A stretch of 64,000 nt of DNA from NCBI RefSeq assembly GCF_900142445.1, contig NZ_FRAV01000020.1:32960-96959 (forward strand), given 5' to 3'. The notes beneath the pieces are model-generated. The model was given only the letters and a program-made list of their open reading frames with translations. It was not told the origin of the DNA and ran no database searches. The stretch comes from Chryseobacterium polytrichastri (GTDB taxonomy: Bacteria; Bacteroidota; Bacteroidia; Flavobacteriales; Weeksellaceae). A program made the position numbers and the translations under genes. Below, piece by piece: positions 35,922-44,931 of this stretch. The number at the start of each line of letters is the position of its first letter. Position 1 is the stretch's first letter.

Positions 35922-37544
35922 TTATTTCTTCCACATTTTTCCCATTTTAACAGTATAAGTCAAATAATCTGTAAAAGGTTTATAATTATACTGATGCTGT
36001 AAAATCCACTGCGCCATTACCCCTCCTCGGTAATTATATTCGGTTAGATTGGTCATTTCTCCAACTCCTAAATCTTTTGTAAAATCGCTTTCTGAAACCC
36101 CAAAAGTATCTAAATACTGAACAATTATCGTAGCTTCATAACCCAGTTTAGATCCAGTTGATATAGGTTTGAAATTTTTTATAGCAACTTTAAGACCTTG
36201 TGTTCCACCAATGCAAAATAAAGCGATTCTTTCTTCATCAGGTCGTCTTGGATCTAAGCTACTTATTCCAAATGCTGGAAATGTTTCCACATCTATACCT
36301 TCTTTAAACCAATCTCCATCAAGAATTTTCTTTAAAAATTTATTATTTTTGATTTCTGCAGGATTCTTGCTAAACTGATATTGAAAAATTTGATCCACTA
36401 ATTTGATTACATTCTCTATAGTTGTTTTCCCAAAATCGGTTTTATATATTGCATCAGCAATCACTTTGGTCTTGTAATAAGATTCTCCTTTTTTGTTATA
36501 AAAATTATGAACCAATTCTGATCCTGCTTTTTGAAATATATCTAATGTATCTGGATTCTTATAAAAGCTATATAAACCTAAAGGAGCATTTGCAAATCCT
36601 TTAATTTTATTTTCAAAGAAATTTTGTATAAATAACTCACTCACCTTATATAGTTTGCCGTTTTGTATTAGCTCGGGCATTAATAATTTTAAATTATCTA
36701 AATTGGTTACTTCAAGATTAAAAAGTATACTGCCTTGAGGATCTGGAAGAGGCTTAAGGTAATCAAAGTATAATTGATTTTCATAATTGTTCCATAAAGT
36801 AGCAACTTTCTTGAATGTTTTAGCAGCCTCTTCATTTGAAGGAACAGAGTCGGAATGTGATGTTTGATCTTCTTTATCCTCTCTTTTTTTTCTTCTGTCA
36901 TTTTCAATTAAAATGGTCATTTTATTCGTAATCTCATTTTTATCTGAAGCTATTACAGAAAATTTGTCTGGAAGGGAAAATGTTTTTTTATTAATTGTAA
37001 AAGCGTTCGTATCAATTGGCTTTTTGTTTACTAACATTTTAGGTAGCCCTGCACATTCTCTACATTTTTCAAATTTTCCGATTGATTTTTCATTTTCAAA
37101 ATACTCACCATTTCTACTTGCATAAATTTTTACTCCTTTAGCTGATGATTTTTTATAATCTTCAAATTCAACTACATATTCATTATAAGAATTAGTTCCT
37201 ATGTAACCATGTTTTTCCTCATTATAATAACTTCTTTTAGGATAAAAAAGCTTTCCAGTCTCAATATTTTCAATAATAGCCAATCTCCCTTTGAATTCCG
37301 GAGTTTTTTCTCCAACGAATGCATAAGGTTTACAGTTGTCATTTAAAATAATTCCTTTATTATCTAAATCATAATAAGTTGTCCCTTTTTTATGTTTATA
37401 TGCATCATTTACACAGATGTAATCAAGTTCTCCAGTAATCACATAATCATCTTTTACATTTCCATATACGTCAATATTGGAAATTCCAATATCTGCAGGT
37501 TCTTTGATTCCTATATTTCCTGTATTCATATTGTTTTTTTTCAT
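35922..37544 (-). CDS. 540-aa protein with C-terminal DUF3289/DUF6402-like domain (putative polymorphic effector)
   Basis: No signal peptide. The N-terminal ~190 residues include WG/YD-like beta pieces and a Cys pair (KCRECAGLP). A charged linker (KREDKEDQTSHSD) follows at ~220. The C-terminal ~110 residues contain IALFCIGGTQGLKVAIKNF, IVQYLDTFGVSESDF and GGVMAQWILQHQYNYKPF, a pattern of Asp-x-FG-x-x-x-x-D and W-x-LQH-x-x-Y-KPF seen in DUF3289/DUF6402 domains of secreted effectors. It sits between the 1245-aa gene (upstream, hairpin between) and a small lipoprotein gene (downstream). Toxic activity is inferred; catalytic residues are unknown. Confidence 0.5.
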   Translation of the reverse strand: MKKNNMNTGNIGIKEPADIGISNIDVYGNVKDDYVITGELDYICVNDAYKHKKGTTYYDLDNKGIILNDNCKPYAFVGEKTPEFKGRLAIIENIETGKLFYPKRSYYNEEKHGYIGTNSYNEYVVEFEDYKKSSAKGVKIYASRNGEYFENEKSIGKFEKCRECAGLPKMLVNKKPIDTNAFTINKKTFSLPDKFSVIASDKNEITNKMTILIENDRRKKREDKEDQTSHSDSVPSNEEAAKTFKKVATLWNNYENQLYFDYLKPLPDPQGSILFNLEVTNLDNLKLLMPELIQNGKLYKVSELFIQNFFENKIKGFANAPLGLYSFYKNPDTLDIFQKAGSELVHNFYNKKGESYYKTKVIADAIYKTDFGKTTIENVIKLVDQIFQYQFSKNPAEIKNNKFLKKILDGDWFKEGIDVETFPAFGISSLDPRRPDEERIALFCIGGTQGLKVAIKNFKPISTGSKLGYEATIIVQYLDTFGVSESDFTKDLGVGEMTNLTEYNYRGGVMAQWILQHQYNYKPFTDYLTYTVKMGKMWKK

Positions 37545-37563
37545 TAATATTTGATTTGAGAAA

Positions 37564-37589
37564 GAAAGTGGTGGTTAGCCACCACTTTC
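37564..37589 (-). terminator. Hairpin between the 1245-aa and 540-aa genes
   Basis: Perfect 11-bp arms GAAAGTGGTGG / CCACCACTTTC with a 4-base loop, 20 bases past the stop of the large gene. On the minus strand it is followed by TTTCTCAAATC, a weak T tract, so partial read-through to the 540-aa gene is possible. Confidence 0.6.
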
Positions 37590-37609
37590 AAAACAACATT
37601 TTTGTAATG

Positions 37610-40600
37610 CTATATAGGTTTTATAATTGTACTTGGCAATGTTGTCGCTCCATCACTATGAGACAGTTGTGCATCTTTATCCAAAGAAAAACTTGTCTCA
37701 AACTCCAGCTCTTTAGGGTTCTCACAATTTTTAGGATTATCTTCAGGGAAAATTGGAAGCGGATGTAAAGGATTTACTGGTAACCCTGTTGAAGAATCTT
37801 GTAAAATTGTCAATGTTGTAGGCATTCTAGTAATCCAGTATTTACCTTGAGCCTCACCTGTCGGCTGTCTCATTTCATCTACAATAGACATATACATCGG
37901 ATCTCCAATCACAGGAACTGTACCACCATTCCATATTAATCCTGTTTCAAGGAAGAATTGTACCGCTGCTTCAAATCCCGGTTTCACAGTAACAATAATT
38001 CTTGCCATACCTGCTTGAAGGAAACTTCTGAATAAAGGATCTACACTTTCAGTAAGGTAGAATTGCTGCCAACTTTTACGATTTGCCCAGTAGTAAGGAT
38101 AGAATGTATAATCCATGATTTCCCACTCAAAAGCTTGTTCCATAAACTTCGCTAAAGCTGCATACTGATCAAGATTCTCATTCAAATATACCTGGAAATT
38201 ATCCATTCTTGTAGTATCTTCAGCACCGTTTGTTGTTACCTGTCCAAGCGTAGTAAGATAATCCTGTAATAGGTAGGCAATACAGTTGTGCTTCAGGGTA
38301 TCATGCTCCATATAACGATAGAAATTATCTTGTCTCTCTTTTGCTGCAGCTTCCTTTTCCTTTTGTTCGGCGTCTAGCCTAGCCTGTTCTTCTAAGAATT
38401 TTTGGTAAGCTGCCTCATAAGCTTTGATAATTGCATTGAAGCTTTCTGTTTTCCATTTATTGATGAATTCATCACTCAGTTCACAGTTTATAGTTACTTT
38501 GATATTGTAATTTTTAACATTATGTCCTTTTACCTGAAAAGATAGAATACCTGTTAAGTTAAGTCCGGATACAGACTGATCGAAATTAATGTCACCGTAC
38601 TCGGATTTACCAATCATGTCTCCTTTTAAGTTGGAGCAAAATACTTCTGAGTAACGTGCTCCTGACCAACCACCACCTCTGTTTCTTGATGATCTGCATC
38701 CAAAACTTGCATTTTTCGCAGCATAATTATCTGGGATGGTAATCTGTGAATAATCTATTCCAAAATCATCGTTAGTTTGAGGAACGCTCGCAGGACTGTG
38801 TATAACCTGCTTCGTTGCAGCAGGAAAAGTATCTAACTGTACTCCGTAAATTTGCGCCCAATGTTGGATTTGTTCTACAGTGGCAGATTTTGGGTTTGGC
38901 ATTGTCCATGCTCTTTCTGGAGCTGTTCTGGGATCGATAGGAGCTGTAAGTACTTGTGCCTTGGAAACAGTAAGGGCTAGACGGTGTAATCTTGAAGGTT
39001 CAGGAACCATAAATTCAAACATGGTACGTTTTCCATAATTGTAAATCTGGTTCTTATATTTCATATCGATCCACCTGTAAACGCCTGTTATGTGCTTTGG
39101 TTGTGCTGCATCAGGATTATCAGTATTAGTTACTTTTCCTCTGTTATCAAATTCATGAACATTTGTTTCCGTATATTCCTTGATGATTTTCTGTACCCTT
39201 TCTTCGGAAATTTTAGTAAGAACTCTTTCCATTGCTCTTTCAGTAATTTCCTGAGACTTCATCATAGCTTGCCTTGTACTGTCGTGTTGTGCTGTATTAT
39301 TAGCATAGTCGGCTCCGATGTCCAATTTGTAGCCCGGATTATAGCTAAAATGAGCATATGCTGTAATACTCTGTTGTTTATCCAGTTCTTTGGCAACCTC
39401 CGTCTGCATATCAGTTCTGGAAGTTTTGGTGGTGTCGGAAATTTTTTCAGTTTCCTGGGATTTGGAAGTCGTATCTGTAATTTCGGAGTAATCTCTTGCT
39501 ACGGAAGATTTATGCCTCAGTTCACTTGCCATAACATTTTCAATATTGGAAACTTCTCCCGGAACATAAGCATGAACACTTTGTACAACTTTCAGATAAT
39601 CTGCAACTCCAAGTCTTTTGATCCCGAAGTTTTTACGTTTCTGAATAGTTACCGTTTCAGGTTCTTCCTGATTCTCAACTGCCGCTCTTTTTAGGGTAAG
39701 CCTTCCGGTAAGGCTTAAGTCTCCTTTTGTATATTGCTGACCAAGGTCTGCATATGCTAAACTTCCATTGTCAAAGATAATTTCTATTCTAAAAGCTATG
39801 CTTGCTCTGAATCTATTAATTAAACTTACTGGTAAGGTAATTTTATTATCTATTACTTGAATATTACTATAATTTTCTTCCAAACTTCCTGCGGTATCTG
39901 TAGTAGCGGTAATTTTGGCATTGGCAACTCTCCACGATACATCTTCAACTTCAAATGAAAAGTTAACAAATCCTCCAGATCCGGAAAGACCTAAAGCACC
40001 GTGTGCAAGAAAGCTATAAGCCATAGGTGTTCTTACTGTATTGTTAATTACAGGAACGGATGCTCCACCGATATTTACATACTGCTGTTGTGAAAGTGGC
40101 GAGTTTTCCAAAGCAGCGTGCATGGAAGCTGAAATATTATATCCTACAATATTCAAAGCATCTGAATAGGTTTGAATTTCATCATCAAGAACAATAGTCT
40201 GTGATCCTACCCTTAATGTATTGTCAGAAAGAATCCTGATTCCTTCTTTATTAGAATCCTCAAATGCTCTTGCTGCATCAAATTCTGCAAAAAGTACCAT
40301 GAAAAGATCAAAAGATTCCTTAGAAAGCTTTTCTTTTAACTCTCCTACATTAATTTCGTTTTCATATGAAAATTTAAAAGGTTTAACTTCATATTCCCTT
40401 AATGTTTCGTAAAGATGAATTTTTTCTTCTTCCGGAGTTTCCTCTGTAATTTTACTATCAATTTCGGCGAGTTTTCTTTCATACAGCTCTATAGATTCTC
40501 TGTTATTATCCAGATATTTTACATATTCTGTCTGATATGCCTCCTCACGGGATTTATGATATTTTCTCTGAAGTTTTTGAAGTTCCATATTTAGCCTTTC

Positions 40601-41347
40601 TAAGGCTTCTTTTTTGTGTAATGCTTTGTTGGCAACTAATGAGGCTTTTGATTCAGATTCTAGTCTTTGCGTTGTCTTTGATGCCAAAACAGGATTTGAA
40701 ACTTCTCCAGACATCTTTGAAGACAATGAAGCTGCCTTTCCCGAATCTTCGGAAAATAGATATTTTGGCAATACAATTTTACCATCCAAGGCTTTTTCCA
40801 ATGGTTTTTCTCCGTTTACTTTTACAATTTCCTTATCTGTTAAGTCCAAACTTTGAGCAAAACCAATATGAATTGCCATTAAAATGTGACTGATTGCTTC
40901 TTTAATATAGAAATCTCCCTGAGTAACGATCTGGTAAATGTAATTATCCCAAAGCTGAGTGAAGATTTTAATACCGGCAGCAGTAAGCTCTTTATTCGCA
41001 TCGATAAGATTCTTATAATAGCCCTTAAGAACGATCAAATCGCCACTATCAAGGGCTTCTTTTTTAGAAAGCTTTCTTCCAATATTAAGAAGTTCTCCGA
41101 AAACTCCTTCTTCAATTTTCTTTTCGGTTTCAAATCCTACATTACTAAAGTTTCTGGCAGTTTTTACCATTTCCCCTAGTTTGGACGATCTTGAAGACAT
41201 TCCTGTAACAGCAGTGTCAAAAATTCCTTTTGCTCCTTTCGGTCTATGAATAAATCCTAAGTTTCTTTCTTTGGTTTCTGTAAGTTGTGGGTTTCTTAAA
41301 CTCACGAATCTAAAAAGCGTCTGAGACGCATTGTTGTTTGTAGACAT
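37610..41347 (-). CDS. Large 1245-aa protein of the island, possibly delivery- or toxin-associated
   Basis: No signal peptide or membrane helix. N-terminus helical (SLRNPQLTETKERNLGFIHR); long coiled coil at ~250-320 (LHKKEALERLNMELQKLQRK) and another near ~985-1010 (LEEQARLDAEQKEKEAAAKE). Beta-rich middle region (~410-580) with SFLAHGALGLSGSGGFVNFS. A conserved-looking segment ITGVYRWIDMKYKNQIYNYG ends in KRTMFEFMVPEPSRLHRLAL. I recognise the latter pattern from large Bacteroidota proteins of unknown role but cannot name a family. A conserved promoter motif precedes it, and a putative effector/immunity pair follows. A structural or delivery role is a guess from context. Confidence 0.6.
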   Translation of the reverse strand: MSTNNNASQTLFRFVSLRNPQLTETKERNLGFIHRPKGAKGIFDTAVTGMSSRSSKLGEMVKTARNFSNVGFETEKKIEEGVFGELLNIGRKLSKKEALDSGDLIVLKGYYKNLIDANKELTAAGIKIFTQLWDNYIYQIVTQGDFYIKEAISHILMAIHIGFAQSLDLTDKEIVKVNGEKPLEKALDGKIVLPKYLFSEDSGKAASLSSKMSGEVSNPVLASKTTQRLESESKASLVANKALHKKEALERLNMELQKLQRKYHKSREEAYQTEYVKYLDNNRESIELYERKLAEIDSKITEETPEEEKIHLYETLREYEVKPFKFSYENEINVGELKEKLSKESFDLFMVLFAEFDAARAFEDSNKEGIRILSDNTLRVGSQTIVLDDEIQTYSDALNIVGYNISASMHAALENSPLSQQQYVNIGGASVPVINNTVRTPMAYSFLAHGALGLSGSGGFVNFSFEVEDVSWRVANAKITATTDTAGSLEENYSNIQVIDNKITLPVSLINRFRASIAFRIEIIFDNGSLAYADLGQQYTKGDLSLTGRLTLKRAAVENQEEPETVTIQKRKNFGIKRLGVADYLKVVQSVHAYVPGEVSNIENVMASELRHKSSVARDYSEITDTTSKSQETEKISDTTKTSRTDMQTEVAKELDKQQSITAYAHFSYNPGYKLDIGADYANNTAQHDSTRQAMMKSQEITERAMERVLTKISEERVQKIIKEYTETNVHEFDNRGKVTNTDNPDAAQPKHITGVYRWIDMKYKNQIYNYGKRTMFEFMVPEPSRLHRLALTVSKAQVLTAPIDPRTAPERAWTMPNPKSATVEQIQHWAQIYGVQLDTFPAATKQVIHSPASVPQTNDDFGIDYSQITIPDNYAAKNASFGCRSSRNRGGGWSGARYSEVFCSNLKGDMIGKSEYGDINFDQSVSGLNLTGILSFQVKGHNVKNYNIKVTINCELSDEFINKWKTESFNAIIKAYEAAYQKFLEEQARLDAEQKEKEAAAKERQDNFYRYMEHDTLKHNCIAYLLQDYLTTLGQVTTNGAEDTTRMDNFQVYLNENLDQYAALAKFMEQAFEWEIMDYTFYPYYWANRKSWQQFYLTESVDPLFRSFLQAGMARIIVTVKPGFEAAVQFFLETGLIWNGGTVPVIGDPMYMSIVDEMRQPTGEAQGKYWITRMPTTLTILQDSSTGLPVNPLHPLPIFPEDNPKNCENPKELEFETSFSLDKDAQLSHSDGATTLPSTIIKPI

Positions 41348-41497
41348 TTTGTAAATTGGTTTGGTGTTATTAAGGGTTAAAATTTGAAGTCTCTTTTCAG
41401 TAGAGGACCTTCTATGTCTTAGCCTTATTTTTTTAGGTGGTTTTCAGGTTAGAATATGTCCACCATTAGTTTTAATTTCGAGTTTCATTTTCAGTGT

Positions 41498-41544
41498 CTT
41501 TCTATAATGCAAATATCCATCAGGGAAGCGACAGAACTTGACGT
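41498..41544 (-). promoter_or_regulatory. Conserved box plus -7-like element upstream of the 1245-aa gene (copy 2)
   Basis: On the minus strand: ACGTCAAGTTCTGTCGCT (41544-41527), a 10-base spacer, ATATTTGCAT (41516-41507), then TATAGAAAGA. Identical box, spacing and -7-like element to the copy at 15567-15611. The distance to the ATG (41347) would give a leader of roughly 150 bases. Confidence 0.65.
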
Positions 41545-41619
41545 ATAAAAATTAATACTGGATTTAATTGAAACAGATTTACAAATTACATTGCAAATGA
41601 GAATTAGCGAAGAGAGAAT

Positions 41620-41649
41620 ATTATCAATTATACGGAGCTAATTGATAAT
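41620..41649. repeat. 11-bp inverted repeat in the gap before the ECF cassette
   Basis: ATTATCAATTA / TAATTGATAAT with an 8-base loop. The rest of the ~460-base gap (41348-41806) holds the two promoter elements listed separately; no gene is seen. The repeat could be an operator or a small terminator. Confidence 0.4.
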
Positions 41650-41771
41650 TCCTATTTGGACTTGAATTAATGAAAAGTTTAAGAGAATGTTTAAAAAAGT
41701 AATAATAAAAAAGAGTAAGGTCTAAAAGTTGGCTAAAAAATGATCACAAACAATATAATATCAAGATCAAT

Positions 41772-41800
41772 TGCAACTTTATACGGCCTAGCCGGTCTAA
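41772..41800 (+). promoter_or_regulatory. ECF-type promoter upstream of the ECF sigma gene (autoregulation)
   Basis: TGCAAC (41772-41777), 13 bases, then GCCGGTCTAATC (41791-41802). Read as an ECF promoter this gives a -35 with AAC and a -10 with GTCTAA at 17-18 bases. The same pair with identical spacing occurs at 42851-42881. The predicted start of transcription falls at about the GTG start codon, so the sigma mRNA would be leaderless. Confidence 0.6.
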
Positions 41801-41806
41801 TCAGCA

Positions 41807-42400
41807 GTGAGCAAACCAAACGAGTACAATTTAACTGATCAGGATCTGGTGGCCGCCGTATTGCGCGGTGATCGTCAGGCGTTTGGTCTGATCATCAAAC
41901 GTACGGAAGGACTGGTAGCCCAAATGACTTTTAAGATGATCAGTAGCCCGGGTGACCGTAAGGATATTGCCCAGGATGTATATCTGAAAGTTTTCAAAAA
42001 CCTTTCCGGTTTCAAGTTTAAAGCCAAGCTATCTACCTGGGTGGGTCAGGTCGCTTACAATACCTGTCTGCATTATTTAGAAAAAAAGAAACTTGTTTTG
42101 CTGGAAGACTTGGGACAAGAGGAGAATATGCCCGAATATCAGATAATTGAAGATTCAAAACATGGCACCGAAGAGATACTAATTGGTAAAGAGCTCACTG
42201 CCATCTTACAAAAAGAGATCAATCAGCTAAAGCCTCTTTACAAAACGCTGGTATCCCTTTATCACCAGGAAGAACTGAGCTATGCGGAGATCGCCGAAAT
42301 AACATCTTTGCCTGAAGGTACCGTTAAGAACTATATCTTCAGAGCAAGGAAAATATTAAAAGATAATATACTGTCCAAATACGAAAGGAACGAATTATGA
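41807..42400 (+). CDS. ECF sigma factor of a transferred cassette
   Basis: 197 residues starting at GTG (MSKPNEYNLTDQDLVAAVLR); no in-frame ATG lies nearby. Region 2 has AFGLIIKRTEGLVAQMTFKM, GDRKDIAQDVYLKVFKNLSG and FKAKLSTWVGQVAYNTCLHY. Region 4 has LKPLYKTLVSLYHQEELSYA and EIAEITSLPEGTVKNYIFRA. It overlaps the next gene (anti-sigma) by 4 bases (ATGA). Base composition is visibly richer in G+C than the surrounding island, suggesting an origin in another Bacteroidota lineage. A matching ECF promoter lies directly upstream. Confidence 0.93.
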   Translation: MSKPNEYNLTDQDLVAAVLRGDRQAFGLIIKRTEGLVAQMTFKMISSPGDRKDIAQDVYLKVFKNLSGFKFKAKLSTWVGQVAYNTCLHYLEKKKLVLLEDLGQEENMPEYQIIEDSKHGTEEILIGKELTAILQKEINQLKPLYKTLVSLYHQEELSYAEIAEITSLPEGTVKNYIFRARKILKDNILSKYERNEL

Positions 42401-42861
42401 TAACAGTCCATCTAACCGAAACAGAGATACAGCTTTATGTTGATGAGCGACAGATGATCAGTGATGAGCAGAAGGCGCATGTGGAAATTTGCACTAAATG
42501 TCAGGCTAAAACTAAAAATTATGCGCTGTTATTTCAAAGCATTCACGATGCCCCAAAACCTACATTTGATTTTGACCTTTCTGTACTGATCTTGGAGCAC
42601 TTGCCACAAACCCAATCTGAAACTCTTGTTGACAAATGGATGAAATATGTAGTGTTAGGAATAATAGGTATCATATCATTGATATTATTATATCTTATAA
42701 CCCCATACCTGTGGGCTATTTTTGCAACTATATCCCCATTGCTTATCTGCACGATTATCGTATGCACAGCTGGTATTTCGATGTTTCTATTTACCGGTAT
42801 GTATCATCATTACCAGCAAAAAATTAAAGTGTTAAATACAACCGCACCACTGCAACAATAA
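42397..42861 (+). CDS. Anti-sigma factor with zinc-binding ZAS motif
   Basis: 154 residues. The N-terminal cytosolic domain contains H28-x3-C32-x2-C35 (AHVEICTKC), the zinc-associated anti-sigma signature. The C-terminal part has two hydrophobic segments (~86-105 and ~107-135) that place it in the inner membrane. It should hold the overlapping ECF sigma factor inactive until a membrane or envelope signal arrives. The 4-base overlap supports stoichiometric synthesis. Confidence 0.85.
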   Translation: MITVHLTETEIQLYVDERQMISDEQKAHVEICTKCQAKTKNYALLFQSIHDAPKPTFDFDLSVLILEHLPQTQSETLVDKWMKYVVLGIIGIISLILLYLITPYLWAIFATISPLLICTIIVCTAGISMFLFTGMYHHYQQKIKVLNTTAPLQQ

Positions 42862-42879
42862 TTTGTGTGGCCGGTCTAA
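42851..42879 (+). promoter_or_regulatory. Second ECF-type promoter, upstream of the DUF6249-like gene
   Basis: TGCAAC (42851-42856), 13 bases, GCCGGTCTAATC (42870-42881): the same two blocks and the same spacing as in front of the sigma gene. It overlaps the end of the anti-sigma gene and lies 18 bases before the next ATG, leaving a leader of about a dozen bases. Confidence 0.6.
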
Positions 42880-42898
42880 TCCAATATAAAGACTTAAA

Positions 42899-43312
42899 AT
42901 GAAAGTATTACTAATTACCGCCGTCGCATCGCTCACTGCAAATGCACCAACAAACAGTTCGTTCAAAGTGGACGAACGATCATTTGAATTAATAGCACCT
43001 ATTGTTTTGATCGGGTTTCTATTGTTATTCATCCATGCTGTTATCAAACTATATCTGAATAGCAGGCTTAAAAACAATATGGTTGAAAAAAACACGCCCG
43101 ACAGTGTTGTTTCGTTACTACTACGAACAAGCCCGACCGATAATAAAGATGCAAACCTGAAATGGTTTATCCTTTTTTTCGGTTTGGGTATAGCCTTGAC
43201 TGTCATCTGTTACACACTTCCGTTTGGTTACCACTCATTAGCCATAATAGTATTTTGCTTATCCGGAAGCTTTTTAGCTTACCATTTACTAAGTAAAAAT
43301 AAAGCTGCTTAA
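42899..43312 (+). CDS. Small integral membrane protein, DUF6249-like, of the ECF cassette
   Basis: 137 residues with a hydrophobic N-terminus and three further membrane segments (~34-52, ~87-105, ~110-130). The stretch FELIAPIVLIGFLLLFIHAV is the pattern I associate with DUF6249 inner-membrane proteins often found next to ECF sigma/anti-sigma genes. It is preceded by a copy of the ECF-type promoter, so it is probably a target of this sigma factor. Function unknown. Confidence 0.65.
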   Translation: MKVLLITAVASLTANAPTNSSFKVDERSFELIAPIVLIGFLLLFIHAVIKLYLNSRLKNNMVEKNTPDSVVSLLLRTSPTDNKDANLKWFILFFGLGIALTVICYTLPFGYHSLAIIVFCLSGSFLAYHLLSKNKAA

Positions 43313-43428
43313 TTTTCTTCAGAAGCAGCTAACCCAATTCCTTACCTCTCGAATCTATTGATTAAGCAATGGTTATGATCAGTAACCCATTACTTAACGC
43401 AACAACTATTTTAAAAAAAATCTGAAAA

Positions 43429-44886
43429 ATGAAAAATTTATATTCGCTTAAATCTATACTGCTAATCGTGTTCTATCTGTTAGGGCTAAATACCGGTTTC
43501 GGCCAATCCAAAGCCGAACAGATTGAAAAGCTAATGACCTTCTCTCATGAAACCGGGCAGTTCAACGGCTCACTGGTCGTTGCGGAACATGGTAAGGTCA
43601 TCTACAAAAAAGGATTTGGCTTAGCCAACATGGAGTGGGACATACCTAATCAAGCCAATACCAAATTCAGGCTCGGATCTATCACAAAACAGTTTACGGC
43701 AGTACTCGTCATGCAACTCGTCGAACAAGGCAAAATCAAATTAGATGCCCCGATAGTGACTTACTTACCGGGTTATCCACCGCAGGCAGGCGAAAAGGTA
43801 ACCATTCACCATTTACTTTCGCAATCATCGGGCATAAAGGACTACACTAATTTACCAGGCTTTAGAAACGGCGGCAGTCAAAATGCCCTTTCACCGGAAG
43901 CGTTGATAAAACTTTTTGCCGATCAACCACTTGAATTTGAACCTGGCGAAAAATTCGCCTATAGTAATTCGAACTATGTGTTATTAGGCAAGATCATAGA
44001 AAGAGTGACTGGAAGCTCCTATGCCCAGTATGTGCAAGATAACATCTTTACTCCCTTAAAAATGCAAAATAGCGGGTACGATAATAGCAGTATAATCGTG
44101 AAAAGCCAGGCAAGGGGTTATGAGCAAAATGGAGACGGGTATGTTAATGCCAGCTATGTCAATATGAATAATACGTATGCTGCCGGCGCCCTGTATTCTA
44201 CGGTAGAAGATCTCTTCCTTTGGGATCAGGCGCTATATTCGCCCCAATTACTATCCGCAAAATCCCTGAATCTCCTGTTTGCTAATCAAATGGCAATTAA
44301 TAAAAATTCCTACTACGGCTATGGATGGTACGTTGGTGAGGTATCAAATCTGACGAAAAACAGGCTACGGATTGCACAGCACAGTGGCAATCTGCCTGGT
44401 TTTGTCACACGGATTTGCAGAATGCCATCAGATAAAAACCTGATCGTATTACTCAATAATACCACTAACGCGCCATTAAGGGAGATCAGTGACGCGATTA
44501 GCGCGATCCTTTATGATAAACCATTTACCATGCCGAGAATCTCACTTGCAAAAACAATATTTGAAATCATGGCTAAGCAAGGATTGGCCATGGGAGTAGA
44601 AAAGATCAAGCAACTTAAAAACTCCGAGGCTTATATTATTCAGGAAGTAGACATGAACGAAGGCGCATATCAACTTTTACAAGCTGGCAAAATGCAGGAA
44701 GCATTGGAAATGTTAAAGTTAAATGCGGAAACGTTCCCAAGCTCAGGAAATGTTTATGACAGTTTAGGTGAGGCCTATCTGAAAACAGGCAATAAGGAAC
44801 TGGCTATCATTAACTACAAAAAAGCGGTTGAGCTTGACTCCAAAAATGACAATGCAAAAAAGATGTTGAACGAACTAACAAGATAG
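43429..44886 (+). CDS. Periplasmic serine hydrolase (beta-lactamase/esterase class C-like) with C-terminal TPR
   Basis: 485 residues with a signal peptide (1-25). The class C beta-lactamase fold (~30-370) has the nucleophile motif SITKQF (SxxK), the YxN motif YSNSNYVLLG and the third motif HSGNLPG. The last ~100 residues form TPR-like helices (YQLLQAGKMQEALEMLKLNA, GNVYDSLGEAYLKTGNKELA). Such proteins are usually D-aminopeptidases, esterases or penicillin-binding-like hydrolases; true beta-lactamase activity cannot be assumed. It is the last gene of the foreign ECF cassette, with the same richer G+C composition, and is followed by a terminator. Confidence 0.88.
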   Translation: MKNLYSLKSILLIVFYLLGLNTGFGQSKAEQIEKLMTFSHETGQFNGSLVVAEHGKVIYKKGFGLANMEWDIPNQANTKFRLGSITKQFTAVLVMQLVEQGKIKLDAPIVTYLPGYPPQAGEKVTIHHLLSQSSGIKDYTNLPGFRNGGSQNALSPEALIKLFADQPLEFEPGEKFAYSNSNYVLLGKIIERVTGSSYAQYVQDNIFTPLKMQNSGYDNSSIIVKSQARGYEQNGDGYVNASYVNMNNTYAAGALYSTVEDLFLWDQALYSPQLLSAKSLNLLFANQMAINKNSYYGYGWYVGEVSNLTKNRLRIAQHSGNLPGFVTRICRMPSDKNLIVLLNNTTNAPLREISDAISAILYDKPFTMPRISLAKTIFEIMAKQGLAMGVEKIKQLKNSEAYIIQEVDMNEGAYQLLQAGKMQEALEMLKLNAETFPSSGNVYDSLGEAYLKTGNKELAIINYKKAVELDSKNDNAKKMLNELTR

Positions 44887-44913
44887 GTTTGTCGTTACAA
44901 ATTTAGTGTTTTT

Positions 44914-44931
44914 GGAGGGGTAATCCCCTCC
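44914..44931 (+). terminator. Terminator after the serine hydrolase gene
   Basis: Perfect arms GGAGGGG / CCCCTCC with a TAAT loop, followed by ATTTTCC. It marks the end of the G+C-richer cassette. Confidence 0.75.

Noticed and set aside
39092..39694. 200-codon open frame on the plus strand, opposite the 1245-aa gene
   Set aside because: It is antisense to a coherent large protein, has a Phe/Cys/Ser-rich composition typical of reverse-strand shadows, and lacks a promoter or family motif.
37610..41347. Naming the 1245-aa protein as a contractile-injection or Tc-toxin component
   Set aside because: Only a vague resemblance of the ITGVYRW...FEFMVPEP region; no sheath, tube or baseplate genes are adjacent, so no specific name is justified.
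43399..43425. Third ECF-like promoter before the serine hydrolase (GCAAC ... TCTGA)
   Set aside because: The spacing is one base shorter, the GCCGG part is missing, and the predicted start would fall after the ATG. Too weak to list.
43429..44886. Calling the class C-like serine hydrolase an antibiotic-resistance beta-lactamase
   Set aside because: The SxxK, YxN and HxG motifs are shared by esterases and D-peptidases, and the C-terminal TPR domain is not a feature of resistance AmpC enzymes.
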